A stretch of 64,000 nucleotides of DNA from Trebonia sp963767685 (lineage in GTDB: Bacteria; Actinomycetota; Actinomycetes; Streptosporangiales; Streptosporangiaceae). Below are positions 1 to 7,262 of this stretch, piece by piece. Below the pieces are notes generated by a model, which did no database searches, was not told the origin of the DNA, and worked only from the letters and a program-made list of their open reading frames with translations. The stretch spans positions 434,001-498,000 of the forward strand of contig CAVYEZ010000018.1 of the NCBI GenBank assembly GCA_963767685.1. Reading direction: 5' to 3'. A program made the translations under genes and the position numbers. The stretch's first letter is position 1, and every line of letters begins with the position of its first letter.

Positions 1-18
1 CGCGCACAGATTCATTCC

Positions 19-115
19 GGCCTTGTGGCACCCACGGGCGTGACTGCTCTGGCCTTGTGGCCCCGCGGGCGTGACTGCTCTGGCCTTGTGGGCCCACGCG
101 GCCCGATGTGCTGCA
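19..115. repeat. Array of a ~31-nt repeat, three units
   Basis: The core GGCCTTGTGG starts at 19, 51 and 82, giving periods of 32 and 31 nt. Each core is followed by a C-rich stretch, and the first two by GGGCGTGACTGCTCT. Further arrays of the same family lie at 444-540 and 44988-45115. Function unknown. The third unit overlaps the remnant of an ABC ATPase gene. Confidence 0.75.
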
Positions 116-245
116 TGAGCCCGAGGATGAGCAGGTTCTCCCGGCCGGTGAGGTCGTCGTCGACGGCCGCGTGCTGTCCCGCCAGGCCGATGACCCGGCG
201 CACCTTCTCCGGCTCGCGGACCACGTCGTGGCCGTCCAGTTCGAC
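105..245 (-). pseudogene. Remnant of a DrrA-type ABC transporter ATP-binding protein
   Basis: Read on the minus strand from 245 to 105, the translation runs VELDGHDVVREPEKVRRVIG and on through LAGQHAAVDDDLTGRENLL to MQHI. This matches the segment between Walker A and the signature motif of daunorubicin-resistance (DrrA) ABC ATPases, where GLAGQxAAVDxxLTGRENL is diagnostic. Neither Walker A nor the signature and Walker B region is present on either side, so only about 47 codons of a ~320-residue protein remain. The fragment is flanked by repeats, which suggests a deletion or rearrangement. It cannot encode a working ATPase. Confidence 0.7.
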
Positions 246-855
246 CGGCTAATCGACAAGGCCCTGGACGGCCTGGTCCGCCCGGCGGACGCGTAACCGC
301 CCTCGGCCGTCAGGACTTCGGGTAACGATCGATCGCCTGCTGACCTTGTGTGCCACGAGGCCCATAAACGCCCCCGCCTGCCGTGATTGTGTGGATTCTG
401 GACGTCTATAGTGCCGCGGAATTAACACAATCATGAATCAAGTGTCCTTGTGGCCCCCGGGCGCGGATTCGTCTGGCCTTGCGACCAACAGGCGCATGAC
501 CTTTATTAGCCTTGTGGCGCACTCGGCCGGAATATCGGGCACAGGCGGCAAGGTGCACTGAATTGCGATATGAACCGGCCGCACCCGCCCAGCGCCCCAG
601 CCGGCCCCGGCGGCTAGTCCTGGACCGCACCGCCTGCACCGAATTAGGCGACTGTGTCGGTGATGGGAATAAAGGGACAACACGGCAACAATTGCCACCG
701 CCGTTTTGAATTCTTGGCCGAAGTCTCGCTAAGCTGCGTCATCTTCGCCGCTAACCGTGTTCTCCTCAGGTATGGTTTGCGACGGGCCAAGAGCCTGCGA
801 ATTGATCGCCGGAGCCTCTCTGGCGCTAATTAGTAAAAAGGGGGAGTGGGAAGTA
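246..855. other. 610-bp intergenic region, no gene recognised
   Basis: I see no supportable gene. The region holds a repeat array (444-540), a lone variant of the same repeat near 345-361, and a 9-bp inverted repeat TGATTGTGT (384-392) / ACACAATCA (425-433) with a 32-bp spacer. Base composition is less GC-rich than the genes nearby. The last ~100 bp must carry the promoter of the chaplin-like gene, but no promoter stood out clearly. Confidence 0.5.
444..540. repeat. Second array of the ~31-nt repeat
   Basis: Units begin near 444 (GTCCTTGTGGCCCCCGGGCG), 475 (GGCCTTGCGACC) and 508 (AGCCTTGTGGCGC), with periods of 31 and 33 nt. They share the CCTTGTGGC core and GC-rich tail of the arrays at 19-115 and 44988-45115 but are more degenerate. 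Confidence 0.65.
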
Positions 856-1632
856 ATGCTCAAGAAGAGCCACGTTCTCGTGCTCGGCGTAGCGACCGCG
901 GGGCTGATTGGCCTCGGCGCACCGATGGCGGGTGCCGCCACCGTGTCGGGCCCGTCGAGCCTGGTGAACGTCAGCAACAACCAGATCCCGCTGCAGCTCT
1001 GCGGCAACGACGTGTACGGCAACGTAATCGGCGGTCAGGTCCCGGTGGCGGGCGACGCGCTGGTGGCGAGCCTGCTGAGCCCGGGGTCGTACACCGTGGC
1101 CAAGGGGGTCAACAACCGCGGCTGCGTCGAGCTCAACAACCAGCAGAACAAGCACGGGGACGACGGAGCGAGCCTGGTCAACGTCAGCGACAACCAGATC
1201 CCGGTCCAGGTCTGCGGCAACGACGTCTTCATCAACGGGATCGGCGGCCAGGTGCCGCTGTACGGCATCGCGGGCGCGATCTCGGCCCTGTCGCCGTCGT
1301 CGGTCACCAAGGCCACCGCCGTCAACAACCAGGGCTGCGCCTCCGCGAGCAACCAGCAGAACGGGACGGACCACTACGGGACGGACCCGAACGGCACCGG
1401 GCAGAACGGCATGGGCGACCCCAAGCACGGCAAGTGCCCCTGCCACGCTGACAACACGGCCAACGACGGCTCCGTCAGCTCCAACTCTAACCTGCCCGGG
1501 CAGCCGGCCAACGGGGACGCGGTCAACTCCAACGTGGCCGGGACCCCGGTCAACGGCGGCGCGATCACCTCTGGCCTCAGCGGTAGCCCGGTCAGCGGCG
1601 TGGTCAACTCGGCCCTTCAGGGCGCCAAGTAA
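856..1632 (+). CDS. Chaplin-like secreted protein with two homologous repeats
   Basis: A 258-residue exported protein. I chose ATG 856 because GGGGGAGTGGGAAGTA precedes it and a clean signal peptide (MLKKSH, hydrophobic run, AGAA) starts there. The mature part has two copies of SLVNVSxNQIPxQxCGNDV, each followed ~40 residues later by a second Cys (NNRGCVEL and NNQGCASA). This Val/Asn/Gly pattern with paired cysteines resembles chaplins, which assemble into amyloid-like surface films on aerial structures; that role is inferred. A Gly/Asn-rich linker carries a CPC motif, and the C-terminal ~70 residues repeat a P-V/A-N/S-G pattern. No LPXTG sortase signal is seen. It overlaps the convergent next gene by 16 bp. 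Confidence 0.7.
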   Translation: MLKKSHVLVLGVATAGLIGLGAPMAGAATVSGPSSLVNVSNNQIPLQLCGNDVYGNVIGGQVPVAGDALVASLLSPGSYTVAKGVNNRGCVELNNQQNKHGDDGASLVNVSDNQIPVQVCGNDVFINGIGGQVPLYGIAGAISALSPSSVTKATAVNNQGCASASNQQNGTDHYGTDPNGTGQNGMGDPKHGKCPCHADNTANDGSVSSNSNLPGQPANGDAVNSNVAGTPVNGGAITSGLSGSPVSGVVNSALQGAK

Positions 1633-1910
1633 CGCTCGATCGTCTCGACCTTCGAGGTCAGGCCGTCGGTCACGCCCGGGCGGATGTCCGCCTTCAGTAC
1701 CAGGCTCACTCGCGGAGCCCGGGCGTTGACCGCGTCCACCGCGTCCTTGACGACGGCCATGACCTCGTGCCATTCGCCCTCGATCGTCGTGAACATTGAG
1801 TCGGTCTGGTTCGGCAGCCCGCTGGCGCGCACGACGCGCACGGCCTCAGCCACGATTTCGCCGACGCCCTCGCCAACACCGAGCGGGGTAACAGAAAAAG
1901 CAATGAGCAT
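1617..1910 (-). CDS. MTH1187-family thiamine-binding protein
   Basis: A 97-residue cytoplasmic protein opening MLIAFSVTPLGVGEGVGEIV and ending VETIERYLAP, with the central TIEGEWHEVMAVVKDAVDAV segment. This pattern is characteristic of the MTH1187/YqgV-like family, small ferredoxin-like proteins of which some bind thiamine. The start at 1910 fits the family N-terminus; no strong ribosome binding site is visible. The gene is divergent from the PurM-family gene across about 60 bp and overlaps the chaplin-like gene tail to tail. The exact physiological role is unknown. Confidence 0.8.
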   Translation of the reverse strand: MLIAFSVTPLGVGEGVGEIVAEAVRVVRASGLPNQTDSMFTTIEGEWHEVMAVVKDAVDAVNARAPRVSLVLKADIRPGVTDGLTSKVETIERYLAP

Positions 1911-1973
1911 GACTATGAAGGCTAGCCCGCCCCGTAAAAGGCCTGCACGGGGGCATGGGTTAACCTTTTGGCC

Positions 1974-3101
1974 ATGAACGCGACGCCGCAGGCACCCGAA
2001 CCGACGCCGTCCACCTACGCCGAGGCGGGGGTGGATGAGGAGCGGGAACAGGTCGCGTTCGCCCGGGTGATGCGCCCGTGGCTGGCCCGCACCAAGGTGC
2101 GGTCGGCCATGGTCACCAGCATCACCGGCCTGGCCAGCGGCTACTTTGCCACGATCATGCACCTGCCGCCGGGCCCGGCGATCGCGCTGACCACGGACGG
2201 CGTGGGCACGAAGATCATGCTGGCCGAGGAGGCCAAGCGCTGGGAGTCGATCGGCGTCGACTGCGTGGCGAACAACGTCAACGACCTGATCTGCGTCGGC
2301 GCCGTCCCGCTCGCGCTGCTCGACTACATCGCCACCGACCGGATCGATGAGGGCGTGCTCGACGAAGTGGCGCGCGGCCTGTTCCTCGGCGCGGAGCTGG
2401 CCGGCATCGCCATCCCGGGCGGCGAGATCGCGCAGATCGGCGAGATGCTCGCCAAGTCGGAGAACGGCTCGCCCGCGCTCGACCTGGTGGGGACGGCGAT
2501 CGGCGCCGTGCCCGTCGAGCGCACCCCGCTCGACGGCGGCAACGTGCGGCCCGGCGACGCGGTCATCGGGCTCCCGAGCTCGGGCCTGCACAGCAACGGG
2601 TACTCGCTGGCCCGGCACGCGCTGTTCAAGAAGGGCGGGCTGCGCCTCGGCGACACCGTCCCCGGCACCAGCAGAAGGCTCGCCGACGCGCTGCTGCAGC
2701 CGACCCGGGTGTACGTCAGCGCGGCCGAGGCGCTGTGGACGGCGGGCATCACGCCGCGGGGCATGGCGCACATCTCCGGCGGCGGCCTGCTCAACATCAC
2801 CAGGCTCGCCGCCAACGTGTCGTACGTGCTCGACTCCCTGCCGGACGCGCCGGAGATCTTCGCCCTCATCGCCAGCGCGGGTGACGTCGACGCGGCCACC
2901 ATGTACGCGACCTTCAACATGGGGATCGGGTTCTGCGTGGTCGTCGGCGAGGACGAGCTGCCGGCCGCGCTCGACGTGCTCAAGGCCGCGGGCGAGGACG
3001 CGACCCGCATCGGCACCGTCACCGGCGAGCCCGGCCGCACGGTCACGATCCCGGCGCTGGGGCTCAAGGGCAAGGGCGACAGCTTCGGGCCGGTCGACTA
3101 G
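1974..3101 (+). CDS. PurM-family protein (AIR synthase-like)
   Basis: A 375-residue member of the PurM/AIR synthase superfamily. PurM converts formylglycinamidine ribonucleotide to aminoimidazole ribonucleotide with ATP in purine synthesis. Visible features are YAEAGVD near the N-terminus, TTDGVGTK (ATP-binding loop), GVDCVANNVNDLICVGA, LDYIATDRID, GLHSNGYSLAR and HISGGGLLNI. It is atypical: the usual GGETAEMPG reads GGEIAQIGE here, and the C-terminus is shorter on conserved motifs. No other purine gene lies nearby, so it may be a second PurM or a functionally diverged paralogue. ATG 1974 was preferred to an in-frame TTG at 1968. Confidence 0.75.
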   Translation: MNATPQAPEPTPSTYAEAGVDEEREQVAFARVMRPWLARTKVRSAMVTSITGLASGYFATIMHLPPGPAIALTTDGVGTKIMLAEEAKRWESIGVDCVANNVNDLICVGAVPLALLDYIATDRIDEGVLDEVARGLFLGAELAGIAIPGGEIAQIGEMLAKSENGSPALDLVGTAIGAVPVERTPLDGGNVRPGDAVIGLPSSGLHSNGYSLARHALFKKGGLRLGDTVPGTSRRLADALLQPTRVYVSAAEALWTAGITPRGMAHISGGGLLNITRLAANVSYVLDSLPDAPEIFALIASAGDVDAATMYATFNMGIGFCVVVGEDELPAALDVLKAAGEDATRIGTVTGEPGRTVTIPALGLKGKGDSFGPVD

Positions 3102-3196
3102 TCGCGGGGCGGAACCTTATTTCGTTGACCGTCCTTAGCAGGTGAGACCCTGGGGCCGGGACGCATGAATAAGATTCCGCCGGTACGTTAGGTCCT

Positions 3197-4633
3197 ATGG
3201 ACGTCCGGGATTTCATCGCGGCTAACGCCGCCGAGTTTTCGCGAGCGCTGCGCGACTGGCTGAGCATCCCGTCGGTTTCCGCCGATCCGGCCCATGCCGG
3301 CGACGTCAGGAAGTCGGCGCAGTGGCTCGTCGACCACCTCAGGCAGTCCGGCTTCCCCGAGGCGGAAATCTGGGAGACCGACGGGCTGCCCGCGGTCTAC
3401 GCGCACTGGCCCGCCGCCGACCCCGGCGCGCCGCGGGTCCTTGTCTACGGTCACCACGACGTCCAGCCCGCCGCCCGCGCCGACGGCTGGGACCACGAGC
3501 CGTTCGAGCCCCGGGACAAGGACGGCAAGATCTTCGGCCGCGGCGCCTCCGACGACAAGGGACAGGTGCTCTTCCACGCCCTCGGCGCCCGTGCCGCCGC
3601 CAGCGCCGCGGCTAGTGCCGCGGCCAGCGCGGCCAGCGGCACCGGCGGTGCCCCGGGCGCGCCCCCGGTGACGCTGACGCTGCTGATCGAGGGCGAGGAA
3701 GAGTCCGGCTCGCCGCACTTCGCCAAGCTCCTCGCCGAGCGCAAGGGCCAGCTCAGCCCGGACGTCATCGTCGTCAGCGACACGACGATGTGGGCGGCGG
3801 ACACCCCGTCGATCTGCACGGGCATGCGCGGCCTCGCGGAAGCCGAGATCACCGTGACCGGCCCGTCCCGCGACCTGCACTCCGGCTCGTTCGGCGGCGG
3901 CGTCCCCAACCCCGCGCACGTGCTGGCGAGCCTGCTCGCGGGTCTGCACGACGAGCACGGCCGCATCACCCTCCCCGGCTTCTACGACGACGTGCGGCCG
4001 CTCAGCGAGGAGGAGCGTGCGCTGCTCGCGAAGCTCCCGTTCGACGAGCAGAGCTGGCTCGCCGACGCCGGCGACAGCCGCACGACCTACGGCGAGGCCG
4101 GCTACAGCACGCTTGAGCGGATCTGGGCCCGGCCGACCGCCGAGGTCAACGGCCTGTGGGGCGGGCACACCGGCCCGGGCGGCAAGACGATCATCCCGAA
4201 GTCGGCGCACGCCAAGCTGTCGTTCCGCCTCGTCGCCGACCAGGAGCCCGCGAAGATCGTGGAGTCGCTCGGCAAATACCTCAAGGAAGCCACTCCGAAC
4301 GGGTGCGTGGTGACTCTCGCGGCCAAGCCGGGCGTCCGTCCCTGCCGGTCGGCGATCGACTCGCCCGCCGTGGCCGCGGCCCGGCGGGCCATGGAACGGG
4401 CGTTCGGCCGCGAGGTGCTGTTCACCAAGGAGGGCGGCAGCGGCCCCGAGGCCGACCTGGCCGACATCCTCGGCGCGCCGCTGGTCTTCGTGGCCGTCGG
4501 CCTTGACGCGGACCGGATTCACGCACCCAATGAATATGTGGATCTTTCCCGGCTGCTGCGTGGCGCCGAGTCAGTCGCTTACCTATGGGAAGAGCTCGCG
4601 GGCGCTACCGACGGCGCGCTGGGCACCGCGTGA
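3197..4633 (+). CDS. M20-family metallodipeptidase
   Basis: A 478-residue zinc-dependent M20 dipeptidase, likely cytoplasmic, hydrolysing dipeptides or related amides. Zinc and catalytic motifs are VYGHHDVQP (about residues 83-91), GRGASDDKG (about 114-122) and EGEEESGSPHF (about 165-175); the C-terminal KEGGSGPEADLADILGAP and IHAPNEYVDL segments are also typical. A low-complexity Ala/Ser run (about 134-157) is inserted after the GRGASDDKG region and is unusual. It follows the PurM-family gene by 95 bp on the same strand; no functional link is evident. Confidence 0.88.
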   Translation: MDVRDFIAANAAEFSRALRDWLSIPSVSADPAHAGDVRKSAQWLVDHLRQSGFPEAEIWETDGLPAVYAHWPAADPGAPRVLVYGHHDVQPAARADGWDHEPFEPRDKDGKIFGRGASDDKGQVLFHALGARAAASAAASAAASAASGTGGAPGAPPVTLTLLIEGEEESGSPHFAKLLAERKGQLSPDVIVVSDTTMWAADTPSICTGMRGLAEAEITVTGPSRDLHSGSFGGGVPNPAHVLASLLAGLHDEHGRITLPGFYDDVRPLSEEERALLAKLPFDEQSWLADAGDSRTTYGEAGYSTLERIWARPTAEVNGLWGGHTGPGGKTIIPKSAHAKLSFRLVADQEPAKIVESLGKYLKEATPNGCVVTLAAKPGVRPCRSAIDSPAVAAARRAMERAFGREVLFTKEGGSGPEADLADILGAPLVFVAVGLDADRIHAPNEYVDLSRLLRGAESVAYLWEELAGATDGALGTA

Positions 4634-4746
4634 GCATGGTCATCGCGCCGGCGATGGTCCTGAATACCCCTACCGCGCGCGCGGTGGCAAGACGATGGCA
4701 AGAAGCGCCACCGTGCTCGGCGCGCGCATGAACCGGAAGGCACGGC

Positions 4747-5727
4747 GTGAGCGCTCCTGACATCGACCAGCTAGACGACGGGCCGCTCGGACGGCTCGCG
4801 CTGTCACGGTCCGCGGTCGACCGGGCCACGGACCGCCGCGGCGACGTCGAGTGGCTGGCGGAAGCCTGGGCCGACCCGAGCACCCGGGTGCTCGTGGTGC
4901 GCGATTCCCAGGCGCTTGTCACGACCCGCGACGACCAGCTTGAGCTGGTATTCGTGTCACCGGCGGAGGCCCCGGATGGCACGCGGTTCTTCCTTGGGCT
5001 CGATGCCGGGGGCACCGCCTATTTCGGGGTAAGCGGGGCGCTCGACGAGGATCCAGGCGCCCGTTCGGACTTCCCGGACGCGAAACCAATGGCGTTGCGG
5101 CAGGTGGGCGCGTTGCTGAGCGACCGCGACGCGGGCCTGCTGACGCACGCGGTGGCGCTGGCCTACTGGCATGAGACGCACACGCACTGCCCGCGGTGCG
5201 GCACTCCTACCGTGCCGGCCCCGGCCGGGCACCTGACCACCTGCCCCAAGGACGGGACCGAGCACTTCCCGCGGCTCGACCCGGCGGTGATCATGCTCGT
5301 CCTCGACCCGGATGACCGGCTCATGCTGGCGCGGAACGCGCTGTGGCCGCAGGGGCGGATGTCGGTCGTCGCCGGGTTCGTCGAGCCCGGTGAGTCGGCC
5401 GAGCACGCGGTGGCCCGCGAGGTCTTCGAGGAGACCTCGATCGTCGTCAACCAGGTCCGCTACCTGGGCAGCCAGCCGTGGCCGATGCCGCGCTCGCTGA
5501 TGCTGGGCTACGAGGCGCGGGCCAAGGGCGGGCAGCGGATCGCCGTCGACGAGGAGGAGATCGGCGAGGCGCGCTGGTTCAGCCGGGCCGAGCTGCGCGC
5601 GGCGATCGACAACGGCGACGTCGGCATCGCCCCGAGCTCCTCGATCGCTCGCCGGCTGATCGAGTACTGGTACGGCGAGGAGCTGCCCGACGGACCTTCT
5701 TCGCCTTGGATCAGGCCTTCGCGGTAA
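4747..5727 (+). CDS. nudC: NAD(+) diphosphatase (NADH pyrophosphatase)
   Basis: A 326-residue Nudix hydrolase of the NudC type, which cleaves NAD(H) to NMN(H) and AMP and in some bacteria removes NAD caps from RNA. The Nudix box runs GFVEPGESAEHAVAREVFEE (from about residue 210), followed by the NudC-specific SQPWPMPRS motif (about 242-250). The zinc-ribbon region has CPRC (C148, C151) and C166, but the fourth Cys is Asp (CPKD), as the second half of the ribbon also degenerates in some actinobacterial NudC. Translation starts at GTG 4747. The gene stands alone, 113 bp after the dipeptidase. Confidence 0.88.
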   Translation: MSAPDIDQLDDGPLGRLALSRSAVDRATDRRGDVEWLAEAWADPSTRVLVVRDSQALVTTRDDQLELVFVSPAEAPDGTRFFLGLDAGGTAYFGVSGALDEDPGARSDFPDAKPMALRQVGALLSDRDAGLLTHAVALAYWHETHTHCPRCGTPTVPAPAGHLTTCPKDGTEHFPRLDPAVIMLVLDPDDRLMLARNALWPQGRMSVVAGFVEPGESAEHAVAREVFEETSIVVNQVRYLGSQPWPMPRSLMLGYEARAKGGQRIAVDEEEIGEARWFSRAELRAAIDNGDVGIAPSSSIARRLIEYWYGEELPDGPSSPWIRPSR

Positions 5728-5848
5728 CTAACGGGGAGGACCAAGAGGTAGAAGGTCCGCAGGGCCGGCTGGCAACCGCCCGCCCGGTAGCGCTCGTTAC
5801 CGGTATTTCCTTGCTTGGCCACAGTGTTAATTAGCTAGCGGGCTTTTC

Positions 5849-5876
5849 TTGACAAAGCCGACCAAATTACTAGACT
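5849..5876 (+). promoter_or_regulatory. Predicted sigma-70-type promoter of the winged-helix gene
   Basis: TTGACA (5849-5854), 16 nt, then TAGACT (5871-5876), in an AT-rich stretch of an otherwise GC-rich region. This is near-consensus for primary-sigma promoters in actinomycetes. A start near 5883 would put the ribosome binding site AGGAGG (5913-5918) about 30 nt downstream. It argues against the open frame beginning at the TTG inside the -35 box. Confidence 0.6.
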
Positions 5877-5917
5877 ATTTTCTAGGGGGGACCAGAGGCC
5901 GAAAGAAGGCCGAGGAG

Positions 5918-6676
5918 GTGCCAGGGCAGGTGCAGAGCGGTACGCGAACGCCGGGCCGCGCCGCGGCGGACACCGGTGACGGGCCCGACCGTGAGCCCCG
6001 TGGGCATGAGTCCCGTGGTTATGACCAGGGCGGCCCGCCAGCCGATGAGCCCCGCGGTGACGCGTACGCTGTCGGCCAGCACAGTATTACCAACCACGGG
6101 GTCGGCAACCACGGGCCGGCGCGGCCGCCCGGTGCGAACGGCACCCTGCTCGCCGTGGTGCCGATCCCAGGCACCGGGACGTCGCTGGCGATCGTCGGCT
6201 ACCCGGTCCCGGCGCTCGGGAGCGGGCCGGGCGCGGCGGGCCCCTTCCCCGCGTTCCCCGCGATCACCTTTTCCGCCGGCGCGGTCGCGTCGGGCCCGTT
6301 CCCCGCCGGCCTGGTTGGCGACGGCCAGGTGCTCGCCGCCGCGGCCCTTGCCGCCGCCGGGGCCGCCGCCCGGCCCGCGGCCGAGCGCGCCGGGCTGCTG
6401 CTTGATCACGAGCAGCGCCGGCTCATGGTGGACGGCGCCGAGGTCACGCTGACATTCCAGGAGTTCGAGCTGCTGGCCTTCCTCGCGGCGCACCCGGCGA
6501 CGGTGTTCAGCCGCGCCGACCTAGTGCGCAAGGTCTGGCAGCGGGACTTCACGGCCGACAGCCGGACCGTCGACGTGCACGTCAGCCGGCTCCGGCGCAA
6601 GCTCGGCCCCGACTACGGCCGCTGCCTGGTCACCGAGTACCGCGTCGGCTACCAGTTCCGCCCGGTCGAGTCCTGA
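5918..6676 (+). CDS. Orphan OmpR/PhoB-type winged-helix DNA-binding protein
   Basis: About 250 residues. The C-terminal ~95 residues form an OmpR-type winged helix: LDHEQRRLMVDGAEVTLT, LTFQEFELLAFLAAHPATVF, SRADLVRKVW, then SRTVDVHVSRLRRKLG and VTEYRVGYQF. There is no receiver domain; instead about 155 residues of Gly/Pro/Ala-rich sequence precede it, so it is not a standard response regulator. The start is uncertain: the frame is open from TTG 5849, but that codon lies inside a predicted -35 box; GTG 5918 and GTG 5930 (AGGAGG 11 nt upstream) are both plausible. No kinase gene is adjacent. Targets are unknown. Confidence 0.75.
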   Translation: MPGQVQSGTRTPGRAAADTGDGPDREPRGHESRGYDQGGPPADEPRGDAYAVGQHSITNHGVGNHGPARPPGANGTLLAVVPIPGTGTSLAIVGYPVPALGSGPGAAGPFPAFPAITFSAGAVASGPFPAGLVGDGQVLAAAALAAAGAAARPAAERAGLLLDHEQRRLMVDGAEVTLTFQEFELLAFLAAHPATVFSRADLVRKVWQRDFTADSRTVDVHVSRLRRKLGPDYGRCLVTEYRVGYQFRPVES

Positions 6677-6683
6677 CGCCGGC

Positions 6684-7094
6684 TCAGCCGCTGACGTTCG
6701 GGCCGGCCTTCGAGATCGTGATGCGCATCAGGACGCGCTGCTCGCGCTCCATCGCCGCGCGGTAGTCGTCCCAGTCCGGGTGCTCGCCCGAGATGTCGCG
6801 GTAGTAGGAAATGAGGCCGTCCATGGCCTCCGGCAGCTCCACGATCTCGACCGCGCCCTCGATCTGGGCCCAGCGCCCGTAGAAGCCGTCGGGGAAGGCG
6901 CACAGCCAGGCCCGCGGGTCGCGGCGGACGTGCCTGACCTTGTAGGCGGTCTGCCGGGTACTGATGATCACGCGGCCCTCCGCGTCGACCCCCGCCGTCA
7001 CGGGGGACAGCTGCGGCGAGCCGTCCTTCTTGAGGGTGGCGAGGACCGCGTGGTGGTGTGTCCTGACGTACTCGATGGCGTCGTCGATCTCCAT
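6684..7094 (-). CDS. PPOX-class F420-dependent oxidoreductase-like protein
   Basis: A 136-residue split-barrel flavin/F420-binding protein. Typical features are HHAVLATLKKDGSPQLSPV at the N-terminus, GRVIISTRQTAYKVRHVRRD, and the WAQIEGAVEIV strand. Actinobacterial members use F420 or a flavin, but the actual substrate is unknown. ATG 7094 was chosen because AGGAG lies 8 nt upstream; the longer frame starts at a GTG that overlaps this site. It diverges from the MftD-like gene across a strong 42-nt dyad. Confidence 0.82.
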   Translation of the reverse strand: MEIDDAIEYVRTHHHAVLATLKKDGSPQLSPVTAGVDAEGRVIISTRQTAYKVRHVRRDPRAWLCAFPDGFYGRWAQIEGAVEIVELPEAMDGLISYYRDISGEHPDWDDYRAAMEREQRVLMRITISKAGPNVSG

Positions 7095-7133
7095 GCGCCG
7101 CACTCCTGTCTCCGCACCGGGTCGGATGAAGAC

Positions 7134-7175
7134 GTGGGATAGAAAGAGCCCCTACAGGGGCCCTTTCTATCCCAC
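7134..7175. promoter_or_regulatory. Long near-perfect dyad between divergent genes
   Basis: GTGGGATAGAAAG (7134-7146) pairs perfectly with CTTTCTATCCCAC (7163-7175), and the stem continues inward through AGCCCC/GGGGCC with one mismatch around a TACA centre. It sits in the 168-bp gap between the PPOX and MftD-like genes, so it may be an operator or a hairpin in one leader transcript. No adjacent regulator gene is evident. Confidence 0.7.
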
Positions 7176-7262
7176 GGGACGAAGCCGCCGCGATAGCGGG
7201 TGCGGCAGTGGGCGGCCGCGCGGTCCCCGTGGTTTCCTGAGGCCGTGTGGTTAGAGTGAGCC

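Noticed and set aside
384..433. 9-bp inverted repeat as ends of an insertion element
   Set aside because: Only 32 bp lie between the arms and there is no transposase or target duplication.
19..540. Regularly spaced repeats resembling a CRISPR array
   Set aside because: Units are degenerate, only three or four per array, with no constant long repeat, no clear unique spacers and no cas genes in the window.
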